Made by a program: the position numbers and the translations under genes
The notes under the pieces: generated by a model
Told to the model about the DNA's origin: nothing
Database searches by the model: none
What the model saw: the letters and a program-made list of their open reading frames with translations, nothing else
Part shown: one piece after another, positions 30,998-45,400 of the stretch
Position numbering within the stretch: the stretch's first letter is position 1
How the letters are laid out: every line of letters starts with the position of its first letter
Origin: Apostichopus japonicus
Lineage: Eukaryota > Echinodermata > Holothuroidea > Aspidochirotida > Stichopodidae
DNA length: 64,000 nt
NCBI RefSeq assembly: GCF_037975245.1
Contig: NC_092583.1
Location: 4,931,264-4,995,263, forward strand
Direction: 5' to 3'

Positions 30998-33900
30998 TCA
31001 AGAACCATGATAGTCTTTTCCAAGGCCAGTCCACCTGTCGGGGACAAGAACAAAGTACTTATCCATGGCTTCACAGAACCGACTCCTATAGAGCTCCGGA
31101 GAAAGAATTGTGGGTGTTTTACCTGGAGAGAGATGCAGATGGTAGTTCAATGTTACACAAAGACCATGAAAAATACCAAAATAATGTTAGAGGTATAACT
31201 TTGACGTAACTTTCTCATACGGTGCAAAAATGTCCATGTTCTGTAAAAAACGGATAATTTCTCGAAGAGAAACGAAACAATGTGAACGATATCGAATGAG
31301 AAACTACATGACAAGAAGGGCTTAAAGAACAGGAACACAACACCTATAATATAACCTGGCAAGTATTTAAATATAAGAACAGATGTTTTCTATTGAAAAT
31401 GGAACTGAGAGGAATGATAGCATGACACTACAGAGAGAGAGAGAGAGTTGGAAAGGAAGATATGTATGTATGTAATTTAGATCCTTCTGCAAGCAGGAAC
31501 TCGCGAAGAAGCCTCATTGGCTTATCAAAGCCGCAAGCTGACCAAAGTCAGTCTCTCAGATTCATATTTTAACGTCCATGATTATGAAATATCAATTGTT
31601 AACAACTCTGTAACTGGACGACATACATTAATCTTGGAGTGACTCGAACTCGGAACCTTATGATTGAAAGGCACCGGCGTTAACCACTGAGCTAACACTC
31701 CCTGCTAACACTCCCATATATCATATCATGGACTTTGTAACAGGCAACCTTCATACTTTAAGGTTGGAAAGTTATCATCTTTAAGAAAGATTTCAGATTA
31801 TTACTTCTGGTGACCTAAAATGACCTTTGACCTCCACAGAAAATAATACAGTTCTGGTACTCATTATTGGGGATCTGTATACAAAGTACACACAAAGTTC
31901 AACCAAGCTTTATTATTTAGAGCTATCCTGTTTACAAGGTTTTCAATCTTTTGACCTGTGGCGACCTCAAATTACAATGACCTCCATAACAACAAAAACA
32001 TTGCATATCAAGTATGAATTATATCCAGGCTTTTATTTTAAGAAGTTATTGTATTTTGGAACTGTTTACACAACTGACTACAAATAGAACTTACCATGTC
32101 CTCCTACAATACCAGAAGCCTTCACGATCATTTCTAGCTTCTTGTCAAATGTAAACTTGCGAATAAAATCTGCGAAAGGGACAATAAAAATCTATGGACC
32201 GCACATTCACAGTTACAGCAATAATCTGTAAGGTTGCTGATAAACTTGTTTCAGATTAAGCTTCTGTACCATATTTGAAACGTATATAACAGTCTGGCAA
32301 ATAACAGGAGTAAACTTTAACAAAGGACATTTTTTTTGAGATGTGACAACAATATTTCAAGCTGTTTTGAATATATTAACAGTGACATTAGAGCATTCCA
32401 TGCATTGTGATTTCATCTCTGATGTTCTAAAATTGTCATGTCACAAAAAATTTCATACAAAGTATATTGCCAGATACCTTATTGCTGTCTACAACACATT
32501 AACTTGTTATAAAGTATTGAAAACATGAAGAGGTCCCTTAAATAGCTTCCGTTTAAACAACATCATAACGAAAAACAGCCAAGCAACTTTTGTTGCAAAG
32601 TAAAGAAATGCATTAAGAATGTAATGTTCTTTGTTATGTTTTTCTACATATATAATATTATTTTACTATGTATTATTATTGTGTTATTACATTTCTCATA
32701 TAACCTGGAAGATTGTGACTACTATCATATCTTAGAAAGTGCATATGATTAGAAAATGGGGCTTTAATTGCCAGGTGAAATATACGTTGATCTACAAACA
32801 AATGGATTATATTTACAGAGGCAACATCAACATGTGGTGTTGTCTAATCCTAGTGTCAGCCTTTTAAATGATGTTAACATCAAACTCACCGATGACTCCA
32901 ACCACAAGCTCGTCGTGTTCTTCGTCGATTCCTACAAGTAACGAATAATCCATCACAAAGTGGTGAGCCAGGAGGCCGGTGTCACCCTCCAGTGCGTGTG
33001 TGAGAACAGATTTACTGTGTAATGGGATGTACAGCGGGGACTTCACCATTTCTAATGGGTAGGGAGAAGGTCATTTATTTGATGTCAGGTAACTTATGTT
33101 TGATGAGATAATTAATGACTTGATGTGTGATTGTATGCAGAACAGAGGCATCATCATTCATAAAGGGGGTGGGGGGAGGGTGGGGGATAGGCATACAGTC
33201 ATTTCTAGATGGGTAGGGGAGAGGGGTTTCTGTGTGGGGAGAGAAGGAAACCTTAATTATTGCATGTTAGTTACGACATCGTTAAATTTTGTAGGGCCAT
33301 TAAAAATTCCAAAAGGTGCATATATTTCCTACTTTGTTGCACAAAAATTGTCAAAGATTAAAATTAACTTTTCTGCATAATGTTGCATAAGTTATTGGAA
33401 CATTTTATGCTGCATGTTACAAACCTTTGATGAGATTTTCATCCATAAGTACATGGGTGTTCCGAGTTTCATCACCGGAGGTTTTGACATGTCTGTTTCT
33501 GATGGAGCCCTTTAGGTCAAATATTTTGGAAATCTGTCTTTTGTAGAAGAGGTTTTCCATGACGATGACATGTTGTTTTTGGGCAGTGTTTGTAACTGGG
33601 TTCTTGCATCCAATTGCATAAAAGCCCAGAATTTTAGTAAGAACAGTTGGTTGCTATGGGCACAAAAAAAAGTAAATGCCACATTTAAATGAAACTTAAA
33701 CACAGTAGAAAATAACTTGAAAGGATATATATTAATACTAGACAGTTTAAGATTTAAGAAATCTTAGTAGGTTATAATCACTTTTATTTCCAGTTAGCAT
33801 ATTTTAAGTTGATTTTGATTAAAACAAATTGACACTTTCTGACATTCAGATATTTTCCCATTCCACAGCAGCTCATTGATTGAAAAGTCAAAAATCATTT

Positions 33901-36439
33901 CATATATTGATGAAACTGATGAAACTTCTGAATTTGTTATATGTATGTAAAGTTAATTCTCATGTATACAATATTAACACACTAAACTGTCCGCAAGGCA
34001 ACATGTTTAATTTTAACCCTTATCAATGTTCATTTCATGAACTAATCTTTAGAACAGGATATTGTAGTTTGATCATTTGGAATCTTTTCCTTAGTGGTAA
34101 TCAGAAAATCTTATTTTGAAAAGTACTCGGAAAGAAAATATAATGTTCTGTGATAGGTAGCTATTGAAGTGAAACACAAAAATTGCCTTAAATTGCCCTA
34201 AAATGCTGGAGTGAGATATGCAATGTACCCAGGAGTCTCACAGGTAATTCAATACTGAACCTCTGCTAAGTAGGGTGGAGTCACAGTGCTACATACATAG
34301 CAGAAATTATGTGTCAGGATGTAACCTGGCATCATTCTGACACAGCAATGTAACATGCACGCATGATTTATACAATACCAATCATGGTTACAAACATTCG
34401 CCTCCTCCATGTATTGAACATTTTTGTGTCCCACAACTTTACGGTATATTGTGGTAACTATTCCATCTGCAAATTTAAAAAGTCTTTTGAGGATTTACAC
34501 CTTAATATATTTGTGGCACAATTTTGATCATTTGTGATCATTTAAAATAATTTGTGATCAGTTTAGATCATTTTAGATAATTTGTGATCATTTTATATCA
34601 TTTGTGATCATTTTAAATAATTTGTGATCATTTTGGATCATTTTAGATAATTTGTGATTATTTTAGATAATTTTAGATAATTTGTGATCATTTTAGATCA
34701 TTTGTGAACATTTTAGATAATTTGTGATCATTTTAGATCATTTGTGATCATTTTAGATCATTTGTGATCATTTTATATCATTTGTGATCATTTTATATCA
34801 TTTGTGATCATTTTATATCATTTGTGATCATTTTATATCATTTGTGATCATTTTATATCATTTGTGATCATTTTATATCATTTGTGATCATTTAGATCAT
34901 TTGTGATCATTTTATATCATTTGTGATCATTTTATATCATTTGTGATCATTTTATATCATTTGTGATCATTTAGATCATTGTGATCATTTGTGATAATTT
35001 TAGAACATTTTAGATTTTGAAAGATTGAAGTTACAGATTAGGTTTTCACGTAAATTCCACTTTAAGTTTTTTTTAAATGATGGAGTAGGCACCACATGAT
35101 TCGGGAAAATGAAACAAAAAATACAAGTTTATATTTGACAGGAATGTACAGGAAACATCATAACCTACATTTGTGAGAGCAGCCTTCTCCATGTACTTAA
35201 TGTAGTGAGGAGCAAATTGAAGGAATGAATGTGACTCTATGCGCTGAATCTCCTTGAGTACAAACCGATCATCTGTGAATAAAGACAAAAGGAACAGTGA
35301 GCAGCTTGGCTTCAGGTTTTGTGATGTTAATGGTTTTAGTACATTTTGAAATGACTAGGAAGAATTAATCCTATGAAAGATTACTAGAGTCATACATAAT
35401 TATAGGCGGTTACAACTGTTGAATCTCACCACACTGGAGCTTAGGAGGTTACATGGGGACTTGATTCGGGTTTTCAAGATTGTGTATGTGTATGGTTTTG
35501 ACAATTTATCCTTTACCGACTTTTTCATGTTTGTTAATAGTTGTAGTTGTACCAGAGGTCATTGTCTTAAACTCCAAAAGTCACAAAGTAGCATTAATAT
35601 TCGGCATAACTTTTTTTCTAATAGAGTTGTGAATGAGTGGAACGGCCGTTTGTCTGAGAAAGTTGTACTTGCAAGTAGTGTCAATGGGTTTAAGAATGCT
35701 TTGGACAAGAACTTTAAGCATTGTAATCGGGTCTGAGTGTTTGTGTCTTCAGGTTTTGTTCCTTTCCTATAGGGTCCTTGATGGGGACTTAAGTGTCCCT
35801 CCTGATCCTTTTTTTCTACTAAACTAACTATTAAGAGATACATGGACTGCAATTGTTTGTAAACTGGCACAGTATTTGGGGAACGCCTCAGTGGGATCTA
35901 GAACAGAAACACTTTGTGCAAGATAGATGGGGACAAAGCAAATTATCCTGTACCTTTGGTTTTTGAGAATTTTGAGCCAGATTTGCCACCAGTCGCCTTC
36001 CAATTCTTACATCTCGCAAGAGATCTGATGAAAACGTCTTCCCCAGACGGGAACAAGAGCTGGCGCAGATGGGCAAACTCAGAGGGGAAGTAAACCTGGC
36101 ACCAGAACTGAGAGTTGCTGGGATCTGTAAACTCTGAAAGGAAAAGAGAAAAACCACAGGCTAATTAAGCTATTTTTTACCAATTCACTTGCCAACACAA
36201 CACTGCAATGAAGCCATTGAAGATGAAACTGGATATCATGTATGTGCTTATATGTATGATGTTGCTTGTTCATATAATTATGTTAAAGAATTTGGTAGGA
36301 AAAACAAGAAACCAAAAGTGGCCATAAACTTGTTGGAGGTTCTCCTTGCTCTTGAAGAAAAAATGTTACTCACGGTAAAGAATGGACGGTGCATTATCGG
36401 AATCCTTTACTGACTTAGGCAAGTCCAGATCTCCTTCTT
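30998..36439 (-). CDS. PIKFYVE: PIKFYVE exons for the lipid-kinase (PIPK) domain
   Basis: Exon 36439-36374 is a short acidic stretch. The domain proper spans exons 36133-35954 to 31122-30998. Visible motifs in order: SQFWCQVYFPSEF, EDVFIRSLARCKNW, GGKSGSKF (nucleotide-binding glycines), DDRFVLKEI with the ATP-site lysine, FLQFAPHYIKYM, LTKILGFYAIG, VMENLFY, DLKGSIRNRHVK, MDENLIK, MDYSLLVGIDEEHDELVVGV, FDKKLEMIVKASGIVGG, TILSPELYRSRFCEAMDKYF and LVPDRWTGLGKD. All catalytic signatures of class III PIP kinases are intact, so the enzyme should be active. Confidence 0.95.
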
Positions 36440-39400
36440 CTGAAAGGAACAGAACATAAAAATCAGTGGCATAGGAAGGTACTTTTGAGTGGGGGGGCTG
36501 AAGACTTATGGCAGTCCTGGGGGAGGGGTCTAAGGGGAGGGGGTCTCCCCCTCCCATTTGGAATTTTTTGCATTTCCAGGTAGCCTCAGATGCAATTTGG
36601 TGCAATATAGCACACTTCAACAACGACTCCATTTTGTAAACTTAATTTTGTATTTTCACCTGGCCTTAGATGCAATTTGGTGCTCCAAATGAGATTTTTT
36701 TCTCTCATTTGGAAATGAAAAAAGGGGTTTTCTGACTTGCGAAGCGGGGGGCGGAATGATACTTCCGCCCCTACACATTTTTCACAGGGGGGGCTGGCGC
36801 CCCCAGCCCCCCCCAGTTCCTACGCCCTTGATAAAAATGATCTCAACAGTGAAAAAAAAAGGTAAATAAAATTTTAATAGAGTTTAACAAAATGTATGCC
36901 AGATGGATTGTAGGTATATCAAACAAACAGTATCGAGATGGAAAAGTTTGACAGAGAACGTACGCCAAACGGCCAGTAGAAAAGAATCCGAAATGTGGGA
37001 ACGGTCAATAGCACTCAACTGACAGGTTACCATCTTAATAGTAACAAAACTGGTCAAACGGACGTAGGAATAATCAAGAATGTTTCAGACAAACTCTCTT
37101 GGATATGTCTTCCGTTCATTCATTTCTTCTTTTAAGATCATATTTTATACACTAGAGATTTCTGTCTTCAGATGAAGAGATTGTCAGAATATTTTCAAAT
37201 CACATTATATATCTTTTTATTCTACAATGGATTACGTCTAGAATTGATATAAAAATACTGACATTTTATTTCCAAATGTCTCAACCTATATTTCAATATA
37301 TCTACAGTTATAATTTAAGTATTATGATATTTTTAATACTTCCTGTAGTTATTGGTATGAAGATATAAACATATAAAGAAATGGGCGCTTGTCCAGTTTT
37401 ACATCGTTTGTGAAATTGTGCTGTGTGAATGTGTATGTTGGTGCCGTATGTTTTGGCCAGCTGGTTTGTGACGTGTCAAAACAATCAATTTTTCTTACCA
37501 CCTGCTTTTGATTTAACTTTAATAGGACAATGACACTCATAGAGACCTATCTACACATTTCTTGTTTAAATCACCTTTACTCTCGATGGATTGGCTTTGT
37601 CCAAACTCAGTTTCCACCTCTCCTCCCTCATCAGTGACTTCGTCAAGTTTCACCGAGGGAACCGAGGAGCTTCCTTTATTCCAAAGGAAATTCAAAACCC
37701 TCTTGCTGTTTTCTTTGGTGAGGAGAAAAAGGATGTGAAAGTTTTCATGTGAGGGTGAGCGATGCAGGCTGAACGTAACCTCTTTATCCTGTCATCGTCA
37801 GGCAACGCTTGAATGTTAGCAGCGAAGCAAGACCTAATCATCGGATTAGTTAGAAATAGTTATATCTGGAAATTAAACCCTGAATATGTTGAGTGTACGT
37901 TGCTTTCTACCAGTGACATCAAGGATTGCAATTCCTACCAAACTGAGCTATCCCATCTGCAATTGATGCCTAGTATATTTCTTTGCTATCGGTACCATCT
38001 CTCAAACATGTCAAATGATTTAGTTTTGTTGCCACCTACAAAAAGCCCAGCTAAAATTGCAAAACATGTAACTGAGGGTAAATTTTGAAATTCCTTGGTC
38101 TTTGTGTGATCCAAAGTTGCTTGTGTGATAATAAATGATTCATACACCTGTAAGCACAAGTAGAAATAAAACAAGAGGTAAAACGGAGACAGCTGTTCTT
38201 TGCCAATACTGTAGATGCTAAACAAAACAATTATTTTTTTAAATGGAAAGATATTTTAGCTCTTCCACAGTGCCTTTTCCAAAGAATTTTTTAAAGAAGG
38301 ATTCATATCTCGCTTTTACTGGTGTGTGTACGACAGCTGATGAAACTAGGAACACCAGCACAGAGTGCAAAGAGCATCTTTGAAAGGGACACAAAATGTC
38401 AGAATATGAAAGCAACAAGTTATACAATACACTTAGGTGCATTTTCAGTGACAAAAAGAACAAAAAACATGTCAATTTTGCTCAGCTTAAAGGAAATATG
38501 GAAAGTTGCATAATTAAAGCTGTTCCCCCCAAAATCTGCTGAAATACTCAAGACTTACTTTCCTTCATATTGGGGATATTTATAACATAGCAATGTATGG
38601 GAAAGAAGAAAATAAGAAAGGAGGCATCACTAAAGTTTGGTTTCGTGTCTTACATTGCAGATACAAAAGATAGAAAACCGAGTTGTGACATTTCCATGTT
38701 TTATCAGAACTATAAATAGCATTGCCAAATCTTGGTGTAAACGGACTAAAAATGTGCAAAAGAAGGGGGAAATATTGATTTATATAATGAAGGAATCATC
38801 ATACAACAAATTCAGTTTCTTCAGAGAGCTTAACCATGCTATCGTATATAAATATAGAAAAACGAAAGGATGCCAAAATACGTCATTAAAATTCTATTGG
38901 GTGTTTTTTTTATCTGACTAATACTTTAATAGTTTTTACTCACTAATCTTAGAACTCTTGGTTTTTGTACTGTCATTCACAGTTTTTTCCGGCCCTTTGC
39001 TGGTAGTCGCTGGACTGGTTCTACCGGACGATGCTTTACTGTTGTAGGATGACACTGACTGAGATCGTCTCTCCTCCTCCATTATCACAAGCTTGTTTTT
39101 GTATTCATCGGTACTGAGGATTAAAATCATTCCATACTTAATTAGTATATAAGATATAGAAATGGGTGCACAGGAAATAAGATGGGACACGAGCACATAT
39201 TACACTGTACATACTGTGAAATATACCATGGAAATGGGTGCACAGGAAATATTAAGAGAGGACACAAGCATGTATTACACTGTACACACTGTACAATATA
39301 CCATGGAAATGAGTGGACAGGAAATAAGAGAGGGCACAAGCATGTATTACACTGTACACACTGTACAATATACCATAGAAGTGGGTGCACAGGAAATAAG

Positions 39401-42400
39401 ATAGTACTTAAGAGGACTGCCATTCTAACTTCTTGTGTATGATTACACGTTTGATCTGATTTCACATCATTGCGGATATTAGTGCCTTTTACTCTTTACT
39501 TCCATATGTCGTGCATTGGAGAGATACAAGCGATCTCGTAACACAATAATAGATGAGTATTTCATGCTTTGTTCAGAACAGTTATCGTAAATAGAGCCTG
39601 AGTACGAAAATGAAACAAGTGTCGAGTAGTGCTCTCATATTGGGACGTTAAACTTGTGAACATTATGTTGTTGGTTCTCTGCAATATTAAACGGCCCTTG
39701 AAAACTGACATTACACACAATGTTATCCAAGGGACGAGTATTTTGTTAATCTCATTTCACAATTCACTTTTGTAATAGTTCAGTTGCATTTATTCTTGAG
39801 CTTGTGTTGAATATCGTCAGTTTAAGTGAGGAATAGCAAGACAGTGCTATAAACTATACAGGGATGAGCCTGGGGTAAAAAAACAAAATCACAGAACTTT
39901 GCAAAAATTGCGGTATAGGCTCCAGTTTGCGTATGCTACAGTGTGTTAGGATAATAATTTTTGTCCCCCTGCAGGTTAGATATCCATAGGTAATGAAAAA
40001 ACATGAGTACGACGGATCAAAGGTTACAACGCTGTTGTTAGAAATTCACCGAAATTGAGCGGTGTAAATGTCGGAGGTAGATATTCCACGAATTCGCGGA
40101 AAAACTCATGCCTGACTATAAGCATCTGGAAAGGACAGCCAATAAAAATCAATTTAAATATTGATTTGTGGAATATCAGCAGCATCTCAGAGGAAGACGT
40201 CACTGACCGAAGCTGACTGGTTACCCATTGCCATAGCATCAGGAATGTCAGCTATCGAAATCAACTGGAAAACTGAACGAATTGTTATTAACCAAATATG
40301 AAAGGTGTGATAAGTAAGAAACATAGGACGGTCTTCAATCCAGTAAGAATGGAGAAGTATTAGTTTATAATCAACTAACTTTCTGAAGTTGAATTAATTT
40401 AACTAATTTATACTCTACCTGAGAGTGTACGATATGATAGAGCTTGGTTCCTTATCGAATATAACAATAGAGGAAATATTACATGGAGGCAACATGTAGT
40501 GCTGGTCAGGTGGGCTGAAAAGGAATAAAACCAAAGAATGTTATTGCATTACATTATCTGTGTAATGATTTAATTATGTTACACATGATAAATGTAATCA
40601 TGTAATTATGTCACATTATATATGTAATGATTTAAGCCACATTATAATACATAGGAAATAGCACATACAATTGCACTGAAACATTAAAACATTCCCTTTC
40701 TCTGTGGTTCAGTCCATGGTAAGAGACTTCAAAACTAGACAATGATATTCACAGCTCTTGAGTTCAAGTGAACACTATTGTTTCTAGCCAGACGAATTGG
40801 TGATGACACTTATCAACATGAAGCACTCAGACTTCAACAGCAAGACGTACTCTATACAAGTAAGTGTCATTATGCAAATAAATTGCTCCTTTAGAAAGAG
40901 AGACCTTTTACTCACAAAGGCATATCGAGTTTAATCGGTGCGGTTTGTTCCGTCATGAGACTGTTCCACATGGTTCGAACCCTGCTGTAGGCGGGACGGT
41001 TGTCTGTTGAAGAAATACCAAAGTCAGCATTTGTTTGCATACTGAATTGGTCTGGAAATATAAAAAGAATAGACAAAATATTTATTATGCCAGTAAAAAT
41101 TTCCACACGGACACGGCTGCGAGGCATTTCAACAAATCAAATTCTGGATGCTTTCAAGGCAAAATCATTGTTTAACCGCTTATTATGAAACTGACACACT
41201 GATAAGGACGTAATGTTAAGCTACCTATAATAGGCCTAACAATTGTAAGGACAGCGTACATCCAAATTTGACTAATCCAGTAAAAAAGTGCTCGTTTGCC
41301 AAAGAGGAAATCTTTTATACATACTCATGAAAGTATGCAGTGCTAAGATAAAGATTTTAAACACTTTTCCAGACCTAACTTCAAAATTCAAATATTTTAA
41401 GACCCAGAATACATATTTTTTATTTCCCCTTCTTTTTCCTGACTTTACTGATATTCCAGACTGCACAGGTACTATGACTTTAGATTATTTGGAGTCAAAG
41501 ATGGGTGTGGGAGGGGTTGGAGGTGGGGTGGTCAGAGGAGAAGTGTAGGCAGCCATTATTGATATGGCTTTTAGTACTGTACCTACCACAGTGACATTAC
41601 TGTACTGGCCAATGTTTAATATTTTGCTACATTTTTTGGTACAACCAAGTTCACTGTTTGTACAACCAAAATGTATGGCCTGGTCACCCAAGGGACAACC
41701 AGAGAAAATCCTTTAAATTTTGCATCGGTGGTTATATCGAGGAAGCCAATTTTGTAAATGCTTAGTTGATACAAGAACATGGCCTGCTTTCTTGTAGATC
41801 CTAATGGATTTACATGAAGTTTGAAGTGATTAGAAATAAAGCAAGTTAAAGTACCACTATTATTTTACCTGTTTGATCGAACCCAATCTGTTCCCCTGAG
41901 GCAGTTGACGATACTGAGATATTGTCCTTAGAGGTTTGGTCATTACTGACGCCTGGAACCAGACTCTGGGAAGAGGTCTTTGTACTTTTGACATCATTGT
42001 TCTCCTCTCCTAGAGCAGAAAACAAGATGTCATCAAGAATAAGTAAAGCAAAAGGAAACAAACATTACAGTTTACATGAAAATCAAGCTAATTTTTTGCA
42101 ATGTACACTAGTTAAGTCATTTGTTATTATGTAATTGTGGTTGATCCATTGTCATTAAATGTATCTGTAACAGTTGTTAACTCAAGAAACAGGACATGAA
42201 AGCAACATTTTGAAGGCAAAACAAAACAAACACATACACATACACTATAAAAAAACTACTAAACACGTACACTACGAACATTAAACACATACACTATAAA
42301 AAAATTATTAAACACATATGCTACAAACATTTTAAAACATATTCACTATAAACAAATGATCAAACACATACACTATAAAAAAATTATTAAACACATACAC

Positions 42401-45400
42401 TATAAACATTTTTAAACATATACACTATAAACAAATGATCAAACACTTACACTATAAACAAATTACTAAACACATACACTATAAACAAATTATTAAACAC
42501 ATACACTATAAACAAATTATTAAACACATACGCTATAAAACATTTTAAAACATATACACTATAAACAAATGATCAAACACATACACTATAAACAAATTAT
42601 TAAACACATAAGCTATAAACATTTTTAAACATATACACTATAAACAAATGATCAAACACTTACACTATAAACAAATTACTAAACACATAAGCTATAAACA
42701 TTTTAAAACATATACACTATAAACAAATTATTAAACACATACACTATAAACAAATTATTAAACACATAAGCTATAAACATTTTTAAACATATACACTATA
42801 AACAAATGATCAAACACTTACACTATAAACAAATTACTAAACACATAAGCTATAAACATTTTAAAACATATACACTATAAACAAATTATTAAACACATAC
42901 ACTATAAACAAATTATTAAACACATACCCTATAAAACATTTTAAAACATATACACTATAAACAAATGATCAAACACATACACTATAAACAAATTATTAAA
43001 CACATACACTATAAACAAATGATTAAATACATACACTATAAACAAATGATCAAACACGTATGCTAAAAATTATTAAACACATACGCTATAAACATTTAAA
43101 ACATATACACTATAAAAAAATGATCAAACACATACACTATAAACAAATTATTAAACAGATACACTATAAATAAAAATTAAACATGAGTACACAAAGAGCT
43201 ACATGGTGATGACTAAATTTTCCGCTTAAAGAGCTATTACCAGAAAAGATTGTTCCATTTGAAAGGGAAGGAACTTTAAAACATTGTTTCACACTAACAA
43301 TTTGATTAACATGTTGTTTGAAAGGTTGCACATGACACTCAGTAATTGTGGGGATTTTCCCTTTGATTTTCTTTTAACATGGTCATGGTAAATGTACATA
43401 TGAAAGTCACTCAAATCAATTCACTTTTATTGGTTAAATTTTGACATGTAGACAATGATATCTTAAATAATTCTGTCCGAGAAAAACATGACTTTGTGCT
43501 TTTGAATGGGATAGAACATAGAATTTAACCAGGTTTTGATACAGTGAAACCATTGTTTTCAAGGACAGTGACAGTTGTCACTTTGATAAACAGATATTAA
43601 TTGTAAAACCGGCTGACGTAAAAAGCATACCTCCTGTATTTGTCTGCTGTCTGATCTCTGTGAAGACAGTTTCTGTTAATCCTGTGCTGGATTCAACCGT
43701 TAACTGAGGAGGCTTTACTAGTGAGTTGCTACTGCTAACAGACACAGGATGCTGCATAGTAGATGGAGGCTCCTGGTACAAATAAACAAACTTCTGAGGA
43801 TTCACTAATATCATTGACAGAGAAGTTGATCTATATAAAGGCTGATAATAGGATCAAGGGGTAGTTAATACCACAGACAAAGCAATGACAGAGTAGAATA
43901 TGGATTCATGAGACATGCTGGGTACATATATATATATGTATATTTATATATATATATATATATATATATCTATATAGATATATATATATATATGTAGGTT
44001 GCATGGATTTGAAAGAATGCAGATAACCCAGTTCTATATAACATAGTCTCTCTTCCAGTGTAATTGGTTTTGTGTTGCAAATGTCCACTTGGGGCAAATC
44101 CAGGATATTAATAAGGATGTGGGAGGAGGGAGGAGGGGGGAGGGGGGCTGACGTTGTCGAAGCCAATTCCAATGTAGATGGTTGGGGGGGGGGTCATACC
44201 CCAGGAAAACATTTAAAAATTTATATTAAAATATTAAGGCTGTATTTAGATTTACGCTCAAAGTTTTGCTAATAACTGCTTTTTGTGTGTGGTTGAAAAG
44301 GATGTGGTGTAACCCCACATTGTTTATTTGTAATGGGATATGGGATATTTGTAAATAGTTCACATTACTTACATCTTCATGACTTGTTGATAATCTGAAC
44401 TTTGGACTAGCCGAGCCATCCTCACCAGCTTTCCTCTTACCCTGCTCTCGCCTCTTCCTTTCTTTCTCTTGGTAAAAAAAATCCTGAAACCTTCGATAGA
44501 CAAATGGAAAACACCGTTTAGATACAGATACACGCTGGAGGTGAATGATAAAAGGATCAAAGGTAACTTAAAAGTATGTATTTGTGTTATGTGATAAATA
44601 ATAACTGCCAAGATATGTCTGTCAGAGCCTCTACAGATATCTCATCAATTGACCCTTCCTACGGGATAACGAAAGCATACCAGACACAAAGTGACAGACA
44701 GACAGACTGGCTTAATGACTGACTGACAGACTCGCTTAATGACTGACTGATTGACTTAATGACTGACTGACTGGCTTAATGACTGACTGACTGACTGGCT
44801 TAATGACTGACTGACTGACTGGCTTATTGACTAACTGACTGACTTAAGGACTGACTGACTGGCTTCATGACTGACTGACTGGCTTTATGACTGACTGACT
44901 GACTGACTGGAACATTATCAACAAATATTGGAAGAATAAAACATACTAAAGGATAAACATTGTTACATCTTTGTAACTTTAAAGATGGAGAGTGTGCATT
45001 TTACCATAACTGCGAGGATTAAAATATATATTCAAATTAAATCTTCATCAGGAGTCCATAATTATCATCAGTACAGAAAGAAAACTAGATGTAAATCCCT
45101 TAACGATATTTGTTTGTTGGTAAGAAATTGTCTCAATGAAAATGGGTCTGCAAATTTAACTATGGCATTTCTTTTCAAAGAGAGACTATATTGCGATATT
45201 TTCAACACAAGATATTAGGTATCTGAAGATGGAGGGAGGGATAAACTTGTTGGATTAGTTTGTACTTTACTTATTATAATCTTAATCAAACCTCTCGCTC
45301 CAGGCCATTCCAATTTGAGCTAATGCACGTCTAGCACTCACAAAGGCGTCCTGCAATGTTAGAGTCTTGGTTTCCGTTTCTGAGGAAAGAATGTTACTTT

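Noticed and set aside
39142..39465. Three overlapping ORFs on both strands
   Set aside because: They mirror the ~75-bp tandem repeat; there are no splice sites or family resemblance.
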